From Novosphingobium sp. 18050 (GTDB lineage: Bacteria > Pseudomonadota > Alphaproteobacteria > Sphingomonadales > Sphingomonadaceae): DNA of 64,000 nt. This document shows, piece after piece, positions 48,674-55,869 of the stretch (positions are counted from its first letter, which is position 1; every line of letters starts with the position of its first letter). The notes under the pieces are model-generated. The model did no database searches and was not told where the DNA came from. It saw only the letters and a program-made list of their open reading frames with translations. Location of the stretch: the NCBI RefSeq assembly GCF_902706195.1, contig NZ_CACSJO010000004.1:124001-188000 (forward strand), written 5' to 3'. A program made the translations under genes and the position numbers.

Positions 48674-51502
48674 ATGGCAACGCGCATGCTTATCGATGCG
48701 CGCCACCCGGAAGAAACCCGGGTGGCGGTACTCAAGGGCAACCGGATTGAAGAATTCGATTTCGAATCGACCGAACGCAAGCAGATAAAGGGTAACATCT
48801 ACCTGGCGAAGGTTACCCGCGTGGAGCCTTCGCTCCAGGCGGCGTTCGTTGACTTCGGTGGCAACCGCCACGGCTTCCTTGCCTTCAGCGAAATCCACCC
48901 AGACTACTATCAGATCCCCAAAGAGGATCGCGAGGCACTGCTGGCTGAAGAAGCCGCACACGCCGAGGAAGAAGCTGCCCTGCGCGCCAGCGAAGGCGAC
49001 GATGAGGACGAAGACTACGGCGACGACGAAGGCGGCCTGACCGAAGTCGACACGTCCGAGAAGGACCACGTCGCCACGATCGAGGACGGCTCCGTCGAAG
49101 GCCAGTTCCATGATGGCGACGAAGGCGAGAACGGCGACGAAGAAGGCGAAGGCGGCGATTCGTCGAACCGCCGCGGCCGCGGTCGCCGCCGCCAGGGCCG
49201 CCCCTCGGGCCGCTCGAAGGAAGCCGACGACCTGCGCGCCAAGCGCATGGCGCTGCGCCGCCGTTACAAGATCCAGGACGTCATCCATCGCCGCCAGGTG
49301 CTGCTGGTGCAGGTCGTCAAGGAAGAGCGCGGCAACAAGGGCGCAGCGCTGACCACGTACCTCAGCCTCGCCGGCCGTTACTGCGTGCTCATGCCGAATT
49401 CGAGCCACGGCGGCGGCATCAGCCGCAAGATCAGCTCGGCTTCGGACCGCAAGCGTCTCAAGTCGATCATCTCGGAAATGCAGCTTCCGCGTTCGATGGG
49501 TTGCATCGTGCGCACCGCTGGCCTCCAGCGCACCAAGACCGAGATCAAGCGCGACTTCGACTATCTCGCCCGCCTGTGGGACGACCTGCGCGAAGTGACG
49601 CTCGGCTCGGAAGCGCCGACGCTCATCCACTCGGACAGCGATCTCATCAAGCGCGCCATCCGCGACATCTACAACCGCGACATCGAAGAAGTGGTCGTCG
49701 AGGGCGAGGAAGGCTTCCGCGCGGCGAAGGACTTCATGAAGCTCCTGATGCCCAGCCACGCACCCAAGGTTAAGCCTTATTCCGATCCGGTGCCGCTGTT
49801 CCAGCGCTTCGGTGCGGAAGACCAGCTCACCGCCATGTACGACCCGGTCGTGCAGCTGCGTTCGGGCGGCTACATCGTCATCAACCCGACCGAGGCGCTC
49901 GTCTCGATCGACATCAACTCGGGCCGCGCCACCAAGGAGCACGGGATCGAGCAGACGGCGGTGGCCACCAACCTCGAAGCCGCGCAGGAAATCGCGCGCC
50001 AACTGCGCCTGCGCGACATGGCGGGCCTGGTCGTGATCGACTTCATCGACATGGAATACGGCTCGAACGTCCGCAAGGTCGAGAAGGCAGTAAAGGACGC
50101 GCTCAAGAACGATCGCGCTCGCATCCAGGTCGGCCGCATCTCCAGCTTCGGCCTGATGGAAATGAGCCGCCAACGCCTGCGCACCGGCGTTCTGGAAGCG
50201 ACGACGCGTTCGTGCCCGCACTGCGACGGCACCGGCCTCGTCCGTACCGCCAGCTCCGCCGGTCTTTCGGCGCTGCGTTTCATCGAAGACGAAGCGGCCA
50301 AGGGCAAGGGCGTCGTGGTATCGCTGTTCGCCTCCACGGAAGCGGCGGTCTACATGCTCAACGCCAAGCGCGCTGACCTGGCCGACATCGAGGAGCGCTA
50401 CGGCGTCACTGTCGAAGTGATCCCCGAGGGTGAGAACGAAGGCGCGAAGATGCGCGTCGTCTCTTCTGGTCCGCGCAACGAGTTCGTACCTCGCTTCGAC
50501 CCGATCGCGGATGACGTCGAAGACGACTTCGTGATCGAGGAAGAAGAGGAAGAGGAAGAAGTCGAGCGCGAGGAAGCTGCACCGCGTGAACGCGGCGAAC
50601 GGGCTGAGCGCGCCGAAGGCGATGAAGGCGAAGGCGGCCGTGGTCGCAAGCGCCGCAAGCGCCGCCGTGGCCGCAACCGCGATCGCGGTGACGAGAACGG
50701 CGCCGAAGCCTCCGAAACCGAAACCGAAGCAGAGGCCGAAGGCGAAACCGCCGAGACCGAAGCCGAAGTGGCTGATGACGAAGGCGAGAACGAAGCCGGC
50801 TACACCGATGCTGAAGGCAGCGAAGCGCCCAAGAAGCGTCGCCGCCGTGGTGGTCGTCGCCGTCGTGGTCGCCGTGATGGTGAGGCTGAGAACGGCGCCG
50901 AGAACGGTGAAGGCTTCGAGGGCGAGGAAGCCCGCGAAGACGCGGCCGAGGACAACGCACCTGCTCCGGCCGAGGCAACGGTTAGCGAACCCGAAGCACC
51001 GGCCGAGCCGGTTGCCGAGGAAGCGCCTGCCAAGCCCAAGCGCGCACCGCGACGCAAGAAGGCTGACGTAGCCGAAGCCGTGATCGAGGTTCCCGCCGAA
51101 GTCGCCGCTGAACCGGCTGCCGAGGAAGCACCTGCCAAGCCCAAGCGTGCACCGCGCCGCAAGAAGGCTGACGTGGCTGCCGAGGCTCCCGTCGAAGTGG
51201 TCGCCGAGGCCGCCGCTGAGGAAGCACCCGCCAAGCCCAAGCGTGCGCCGCGCCGTAAGAAGGCTGACGTGGCTCCCGTCGAAGTGGTCGCCGAGGCCGC
51301 CGCTGAGGAAGCACCCGCCAAGCCCAAGCGCGCACCCCGCCGCAAGAAGGCCGAAGCTTCCGCAGCTCCGGGCGAAGCAGCTGTCGCAGCTGCAGAGCCG
51401 GAAGCAGCAAGCGATAACGCACCCGATGACGCATCCGATGACGATGGCGATGCATCCGGCTCGCCGCGTCGCGGCTGGTGGCAGCGCACCTTCGGCAACT
51501 GA
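48674..51502 (+). CDS. rne: Ribonuclease E
   Basis: 942 aa. The catalytic half starts ATRMLIDARHPEETRVAVL; the S1 RNA-binding domain is split by an acidic then basic insert (about residues 95-190: EEAAHAEEEAALRASEGDDEDED ... RRGRGRRRQGRPSGR), common in alphaproteobacteria. Catalytic parts: SIDINSGRAT (metal Asp) and LVVIDFIDMEYGSN; zinc-link SCPHCDGTG with Cys514 and Cys517. From about residue 620 the protein is low-complexity, with acidic and Arg-rich segments and four copies of KPKRAPRRKKA; this degradosome/RNA scaffold ends RRGWWQRTFGN. GGAG precedes ATG 48674. It cleaves single-stranded RNA at AU-rich sites and organises the degradosome. Confidence 0.95.
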   Translation: MATRMLIDARHPEETRVAVLKGNRIEEFDFESTERKQIKGNIYLAKVTRVEPSLQAAFVDFGGNRHGFLAFSEIHPDYYQIPKEDREALLAEEAAHAEEEAALRASEGDDEDEDYGDDEGGLTEVDTSEKDHVATIEDGSVEGQFHDGDEGENGDEEGEGGDSSNRRGRGRRRQGRPSGRSKEADDLRAKRMALRRRYKIQDVIHRRQVLLVQVVKEERGNKGAALTTYLSLAGRYCVLMPNSSHGGGISRKISSASDRKRLKSIISEMQLPRSMGCIVRTAGLQRTKTEIKRDFDYLARLWDDLREVTLGSEAPTLIHSDSDLIKRAIRDIYNRDIEEVVVEGEEGFRAAKDFMKLLMPSHAPKVKPYSDPVPLFQRFGAEDQLTAMYDPVVQLRSGGYIVINPTEALVSIDINSGRATKEHGIEQTAVATNLEAAQEIARQLRLRDMAGLVVIDFIDMEYGSNVRKVEKAVKDALKNDRARIQVGRISSFGLMEMSRQRLRTGVLEATTRSCPHCDGTGLVRTASSAGLSALRFIEDEAAKGKGVVVSLFASTEAAVYMLNAKRADLADIEERYGVTVEVIPEGENEGAKMRVVSSGPRNEFVPRFDPIADDVEDDFVIEEEEEEEEVEREEAAPRERGERAERAEGDEGEGGRGRKRRKRRRGRNRDRGDENGAEASETETEAEAEGETAETEAEVADDEGENEAGYTDAEGSEAPKKRRRRGGRRRRGRRDGEAENGAENGEGFEGEEAREDAAEDNAPAPAEATVSEPEAPAEPVAEEAPAKPKRAPRRKKADVAEAVIEVPAEVAAEPAAEEAPAKPKRAPRRKKADVAAEAPVEVVAEAAAEEAPAKPKRAPRRKKADVAPVEVVAEAAAEEAPAKPKRAPRRKKAEASAAPGEAAVAAAEPEAASDNAPDDASDDDGDASGSPRRGWWQRTFGN
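51017..51365 (+). repeat. In-frame tandem repeats in the RNase E C-terminal scaffold
   Basis: Four units start at 51017, 51122, 51218 and 51305, each beginning EEAPAKPKRAPRRKKA, with linkers of falling length (35, 32 and 29 residues per unit). The basic cores are identical in protein, with mainly synonymous base changes, so the repeats are under selection. Probably arginine-rich RNA-binding patches. Confidence 0.85.
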
Positions 51503-51524
51503 TCGAAGTTGAAAACAAGTCAGG

Positions 51525-51567
51525 CGCCGCGCGCGATCTCCGGATCACGCGCGGCGTTTGTCGTTTT
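51525..51567 (+). terminator. Rho-independent terminator of rne
   Basis: CGCCGCGCG-C-GATC (51525-51538) pairs with GATC-A-CGCGCGGCG (51543-51556), followed by TTTGTCGTTTT. It lies 22 bp after the rne stop and before the convergent SDR gene. Confidence 0.8.
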
Positions 51568-51622
51568 AAGCGGTAAGTAGAAATGAAGGCAGTCAACCCG
51601 GCAAGGTCGAGCGCCTTCCCGC

Positions 51623-52375
51623 CTAAACCCCTGCGGCCATGCCGCCGGTAACCCGCAGCGTCTCGCCCGTAACGAAACGCGCCTTAGTAGAGGCGAGGTA
51701 GAGCAGAGCCTCGACGATATCGTCTTCCAGCCCGTCACCGGTAATCATCTGCATTGCCTGAACGCGCTGCCTGGTCGCTTCGGGCAATTCGCTGCGGATC
51801 GTCTCGGTAAGAATGAGCCCTGGCGAGATCGCATTGACACGAATGCCATCCACACCCAGTTCGCGCGCAAACGTGATCGTCAGTCCGGCAACGGCAAGCT
51901 TGCTGTTACCATAAGCCGAGCCGCCCAGGTGCGCCGCGCTTGACGAAATGTTGACAATCGAAGCGCCCACCCTGCCCTGCATGTGAGGATGGGCAGCCAG
52001 CGTGCAACACACGACACCCATCACATTGACCTCAAACAGCCGCCGCACTTTGGCGAGGCCCATGTCGAGGATTGGCCTGCTATATTCGTCGGAATGAAGC
52101 CCCGCATTGTTCACGAGCAGGTCAATGCCGCCGTTAGCCTGCGCCGCCTGTGCCATGACTTGCGCCATGCGGGCTTCGTTGGTCACATCGCCGCCCACGC
52201 CCAGTGCCGAACCGCCCTGCTTCCGGATATCCTGCGCAGCGGCTTCCGCTTCCGCACTATCGATGTCCACCAGCACGACATGCGCACCCCGCGCGGCCAA
52301 GGCCACTCCGAAAGCCTTGCCAAAGCCCCTGCCGCCGCCGGTAATCACCGCCGTTCGTCCTTGCCATTCACTCAT
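51623..52375 (-). CDS. SDR family oxidoreductase
   Basis: 250 aa classical SDR: TAVITGGGRGFGKAF, HVVLVDIDSAEAEAAA (Asp after beta-2, suggests NAD), LLVNNAGLHSDEYSR, IVNISSSAAHLGGSAYGNSKLAVAGL (Ser-Tyr-Lys), VNAISPGLILTETIRSELP and TGETLRVTGGMAAGV. GGGAGAATGGC precedes ATG 52375. It stands alone between rne and sdhB, running against rne. It resembles catabolic SDRs more than housekeeping ones and may be an insertion into this otherwise conserved region. Substrate unknown. Confidence 0.88.
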   Translation of the reverse strand: MSEWQGRTAVITGGGRGFGKAFGVALAARGAHVVLVDIDSAEAEAAAQDIRKQGGSALGVGGDVTNEARMAQVMAQAAQANGGIDLLVNNAGLHSDEYSRPILDMGLAKVRRLFEVNVMGVVCCTLAAHPHMQGRVGASIVNISSSAAHLGGSAYGNSKLAVAGLTITFARELGVDGIRVNAISPGLILTETIRSELPEATRQRVQAMQMITGDGLEDDIVEALLYLASTKARFVTGETLRVTGGMAAGV

Positions 52376-53070
52376 GCCATTCTCCCGGGCTTGCCTTCTT
52401 GACCCAAGGTACAAGCACCCTCTGCATGGCCTCACAAGCGCTTTGCTCGCCGTCCACATCGCCGGTGCGGTTCCGGCGCTCTGCGTCCCGAACAGTCTTG
52501 GCTGGAGCATTCGTTGCCGCTTCGCGCGCGCCTAGCTGCCGCATGCAGCCAAATTAGAAACGTCCGGCTAGGTTTGCGGTTGACACGCAGTAGCAATTAT
52601 TATTGCATCCACTCAGGATCGGTGCGCAACACTCCCCTCTCTCGGACCGCGTCGGAACGATTGTCCACGGCAACCCATTTCCAACCTTTTTCCACTTGCG
52701 AACCGCGCAATTGTCCGTGCGCCGTGAACAGCCCCGCGCATGTTTCCCTCTAGCGAAAAAGCGCTGGCGTCTGCCTGAGATTGCACCGCCCCGGCGACTA
52801 CAAAGCTTCGCTATCGCAATATTATTGTTTAATAACAGTCATTTACTTATTTAACGTCAAAACCACCCCGCATTGTGCAGCCTCTTCTATCGTTGACACC
52901 GGCCGCCCGTCTGATGTGAATCGGCGGGCCCTGCAAGCACCTCAATCGGCTCTTGCGGGACCGGCACGAAAAACCTCGCCATTGTCACCCCTTGCCCTGA
53001 GCGGACGAATCGCTAGAGGGGGGACATCAGTCGCGGTTCATGCCGCAGTGCAAGATCACGGGGATTCTTC
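52376..53070. other. Long intergenic region upstream of sdhB
   Basis: 695 bp without a coding region that I accept. The part 52540-52860 is AT-richer. It has two TTGACA boxes in plus direction (52580-52585 and 52893-52898), of which the second is nearer sdhB but lacks a good -10 element, and a dyad TTATT-GTTT-AATAA (52822-52835). In many relatives sdhCDA precedes sdhB; here it does not. Confidence 0.5.
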
Positions 53071-53853
53071 ATGGCGACCTTCACCCTCCCGGCCAACAGC
53101 AAGATCAAGAAGCAGGGCAAAGTCCACAAGGCCGAAGGCGCCACGAAGGTGAAGAAATTCACTGTATACCGCTACGACCCGGATTCGGGCGAGAACCCGC
53201 GCTACGACACGTTCGAGATCGACCTCGAGAAATGTGGCCCGATGGTCCTCGACGCGCTCATCAAAATGAAGAGCGAAGCCGACCCCTCGCTGACGTTCCG
53301 CCGTTCGTGCCGTGAAGGCATCTGCGGTTCGTGCGCGATGAACATGAATGGCGCCAATGGCCTGGCCTGCACCACCGCAATCGAGGACCTCAAGGGTGAC
53401 ATCCGCATCACCCCGCTTCCGCACATGGACGTGATCAAGGACCTCGTTCCCGATTTTACGCACTTCTACGCGCAGTACGCCTCGATCCGTCCCTGGCTGC
53501 AGACCGTCTCGACCACGCCTTCGGGCAAGGAACGCCTCCAGACCCCCGAACAGCGAGAGAAGCTGGACGGCCTGTATGAGTGCATCCTGTGCGCCTGCTG
53601 CTCGACCTCGTGCCCGAGCTACTGGTGGAACTCCGACAAGTTCCTCGGCCCGGCAATCCTGCTCCAGGCCTATCGCTGGCTCGCAGACAGCCGCGACGAA
53701 ATGACTGGCGAACGCCTTGACGAACTGGAAGATCCGTTCCGCCTGTACCGCTGCCACACCATCATGAACTGCGCCAACGTTTGCCCCAAGGGCCTTTCGC
53801 CTGCACGCGCCATCGCCGAAATCAAGAAGATGCAGGCAGAGCGCCAGGTCTAA
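53071..53853 (+). CDS. sdhB: Succinate dehydrogenase iron-sulfur subunit
   Basis: 260 aa, normal size. [2Fe-2S] ligands in [18 protein letters not shown], then [16 protein letters not shown] for [4Fe-4S] and [3Fe-4S], and [21 protein letters not shown] for the rest. SdhB carries electrons from FAD of SdhA to quinone in complex II. The first 20 residues are basic ([18 protein letters not shown]). No sdhA, sdhC or sdhD in the window: sdhB begins the operon with the thioesterase and zapE. Confidence 0.96.
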   Translation: MATFTLPANSKIKKQGKVHKAEGATKVKKFTVYRYDPDSGENPRYDTFEIDLEKCGPMVLDALIKMKSEADPSLTFRRSCREGICGSCAMNMNGANGLACTTAIEDLKGDIRITPLPHMDVIKDLVPDFTHFYAQYASIRPWLQTVSTTPSGKERLQTPEQREKLDGLYECILCACCSTSCPSYWWNSDKFLGPAILLQAYRWLADSRDEMTGERLDELEDPFRLYRCHTIMNCANVCPKGLSPARAIAEIKKMQAERQV

Positions 53854-53884
53854 GTCAGGACTGGTTCGGGTCCGGACCTAACCC

Positions 53885-54358
53885 ATGGCGCAAGGCGGCA
53901 CATTCATCCACGAGCCGGACCCGGAGTTTCCGGGCTGGCATTCGTGGCGCCTCGACGAAGGCACGCGTTTCAACACGCATGGCTTGGGGCGCATGATAAT
54001 CCGCCGCGAAGGTGAGAAAAGCGCAAGGTTACGCCTCGTCGAGGTCGAGAGCCGCCACAGCAACGTGCACGATAACGTTCACGGCGGGGTAACCCTCGCC
54101 CTGATCGACGTCGCCATGTTTGCGTCGATCTTTACCGTTCTGGGGGCAGACGCCGCCGGCTCGGTCACACTCGACCTCCATAACCAGTTCATCGGCGCGG
54201 GCCGAATCGGGCAGCCCCTCGACGTGATTTCCGAGGTGATGAAGGAAACCCGCCGCCTCGTCTTCATGCGTGGCACCGTCGAGCAAAGGGACCACCTAGT
54301 GGCCAGCTTCGTCGGCACCTTGCGCAAGCCCAGCATCAGCAAGGTTTCCGGACAATGA
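53885..54358 (+). CDS. PaaI-family hotdog thioesterase
   Basis: 157 aa. HSNVHDNVHGGVTLALIDVAMFASI is the hotdog motif, in which Asn/His-Gly-Gly and the Asp of the helix shape the active site, and TLDLHNQFIGAGRIGQPLDVISEV is the central strand region. It hydrolyses acyl- or aryl-CoA thioesters. It lies 31 bp past sdhB and its stop overlaps the zapE start by four bases (ATGA), a fixed arrangement in several sphingomonads. The link to complex II is not explained. Substrate unknown. Confidence 0.85.
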   Translation: MAQGGTFIHEPDPEFPGWHSWRLDEGTRFNTHGLGRMIIRREGEKSARLRLVEVESRHSNVHDNVHGGVTLALIDVAMFASIFTVLGADAAGSVTLDLHNQFIGAGRIGQPLDVISEVMKETRRLVFMRGTVEQRDHLVASFVGTLRKPSISKVSGQ

Positions 54359-55470
54359 GCGCCATGCTCGAGCGATACGAAGCGCTAGTCGCGACCGGCG
54401 AATTGCGCTCGGACCCCGAGCAGGCCGCCGCCGCCGAGCGACTCAGCCGCCTTCAGCGCGATCTTTACAAGGCCCAATCCTCAACCGGATTGCTCGGCAA
54501 GCTGTTGGGCAAGAAAACCCCGCCGCCACGCGGTGTATACATGTGGGGCGGCGTGGGGCGAGGCAAGTCTATGCTGATGGACCTGTTCGTCCAGACGCTT
54601 GATATGCCCGGCAAGAGGCGCATCCATTTCCATGCCTTCATGCTCGAAGTCCACGCGCTGCTGCGCGACGAGCGTAAGAAGGAAACCGGCGATCCGATCC
54701 CGCCGGTAGCCGCCACGATTGCCCGAGGCACGCGCTGCCTCGCGTTCGACGAGATGGTCGTCAACAACTCAGCCGATGCGATGATCATGAGCCGCCTCTT
54801 CACGTACCTGATCGTGAACGAAGGCGTGACGATCGTGACGACATCGAACCGCGCGCCCGCCCATCTCTACAAGGACGGGCTTAACCGCGAGCATTTCCTG
54901 CCATTCATCGGCCTGATCGAGCAGGAACTCGACGTTCTCACACTCAACGGCCCGACCGATTACCGCATGCAACGCCTTGGCGGCATGGCCACCTGGCACA
55001 CGCCATTGGGTGAAGAAGCCACCGAACAGGTTCGCGAAGCATTTTATCGCCTGACCGACTATCCGCCCGAGGACAGCGAGCACGTCCCCTCTGCCGAAAT
55101 CGACGTCGGCGGCGGCCGTATGCTTCATGTACCTAAAAGCCTAAAGGGCGTGGGCGTGTTCAGTTTCAAGCGGCTCTGCGGAGAAGCGCGCGGCGCAGCC
55201 GATTACCTTGCCATTGCCCGCGCTTATCACACGGTAATTCTGGTTGGCATTCCGAAAATGGGCCCAGACCGCCGCAACGAGGCCGCGCGGTTCGTTACGC
55301 TCATCGACGCGCTTTACGAACACAAGGTCAAGCTGATCGCAGCAGCGGACACTGCCCCTGAAGATCTTTACCAGGCCGGGACCGGACGCTTTGAATTCGA
55401 GCGCACCGTAAGCCGTCTTAACGAAATGCAGAGCGCTGATTATCTCGCCCTGGGACACGGCGAGGACTGA
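54355..55470 (+). CDS. zapE: Cell division protein ZapE (AFG1-like ATPase)
   Basis: 371 aa. Walker A GGVGRGKSML with Lys71; the following RRIHFHAFMLEVHALL is typical of ZapE; Walker B CLAFDEMVVNNSADAMIMSRLF; sensor VTIVTTSNRAPAHLYKDGLNREHFLPFI; and HTVILVGIPKMGPDRRNEAARFVTLIDALYEHKVKL. In E. coli it contacts FtsZ and acts in division under stress. Translationally coupled to the thioesterase. Usual length is about 370. Confidence 0.92.
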   Translation: MSAMLERYEALVATGELRSDPEQAAAAERLSRLQRDLYKAQSSTGLLGKLLGKKTPPPRGVYMWGGVGRGKSMLMDLFVQTLDMPGKRRIHFHAFMLEVHALLRDERKKETGDPIPPVAATIARGTRCLAFDEMVVNNSADAMIMSRLFTYLIVNEGVTIVTTSNRAPAHLYKDGLNREHFLPFIGLIEQELDVLTLNGPTDYRMQRLGGMATWHTPLGEEATEQVREAFYRLTDYPPEDSEHVPSAEIDVGGGRMLHVPKSLKGVGVFSFKRLCGEARGAADYLAIARAYHTVILVGIPKMGPDRRNEAARFVTLIDALYEHKVKLIAAADTAPEDLYQAGTGRFEFERTVSRLNEMQSADYLALGHGED

Positions 55471-55741
55471 ACTTCGTTAACACATCCCGAATCGGGATGC
55501 GATTCGCCGCAGGGCGACTGAGCAACTCTGCCTGCTCAACTTCCAGTTTATTGACAGAATTAAAGCCAACCTGGCATTCAGGCCCGCATCGTGGAGATGC
55601 ATGCCATCAATAAACACAAAACACGTTTTCACTAGGCAAAGAAAAAGCGCTTTCCAAAAAACAGGAGTTCTTCTGGAAAGCGCTTCTTTTCTTAGCAGCA
55701 GCCCGTTCTATTGAAGCGGGCTCTAGCAGGTGACGTCTCTA
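55471..55741. other. Intergenic region after zapE with terminator
   Basis: Downstream of zapE: an AT-rich stretch 55540-55640, then a strong bidirectional hairpin (55645-55690) and a weaker one, AGCCCG ... CGGGCT (55699-55721), that would be in the transcript of the small peptide gene. No other open frame with a ribosome site is seen. Confidence 0.5.
55645..55690. terminator. Bidirectional rho-independent terminator
   Basis: 11-bp stem AAGCGCTTTCC (55645-55655) / GGAAAGCGCTT (55675-55685) with a 19-nt loop. It is followed on the plus strand by CTTTTCTT and on the minus strand by TTTCTTT, so it can close both zapE and the transcript from the EAL side. Confidence 0.85.
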
Positions 55742-55789
55742 TTAGAGACCGCCGCCCCACCAACCACCGCCCCAAAGTTCCTTGTTCAT
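55742..55789 (-). CDS. Putative 15-residue Trp/Gly-rich peptide
   Basis: Reads MNKELWGGGWWGGGL then TAA. GGGGA lies 6 bp before ATG 55789; another in-frame ATG (55795) sits too close to it. Upstream at 55834-55862 is a possible promoter, and two hairpins including the terminator at 55645 lie downstream. The gene is 80 bp beyond the stop of the EAL protein on the same strand. Composition, three Trp and six Gly in 15 residues, is far from random for this GC content. I know of no function. It could be a leader peptide, a small regulatory peptide, or a chance frame. Confidence 0.45.
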   Translation of the reverse strand: MNKELWGGGWWGGGL

Positions 55790-55833
55790 CGTCATTCCCC
55801 ATGTGAACGACCGCATCACTGCGGCCGGTCAAA

Positions 55834-55862
55834 TGGATAACAAGAGGTTAACGAAGCATCAA
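55834..55862 (-). promoter_or_regulatory. Possible promoter of the small peptide gene
   Basis: On the minus strand TTGATG (55857-55862) and TATCCA (55834-55839) are separated by 17 bp. It lies just past the EAL gene stop and 45 bp before the peptide start. Only moderate match to consensus. Confidence 0.35.
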
Positions 55863-55869
55863 GGAATTT

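Noticed and set aside
48095..50221. 708-codon open frame on the minus strand opposite rne
   Set aside because: It covers the conserved catalytic part of RNase E, whose motifs are clear. No signal, motif or ribosome site supports it.
51017..51365. Regular direct repeats that could suggest a CRISPR array
   Set aside because: They are in-frame coding repeats of RNase E; spacers are not unique and unit lengths vary by whole codons.
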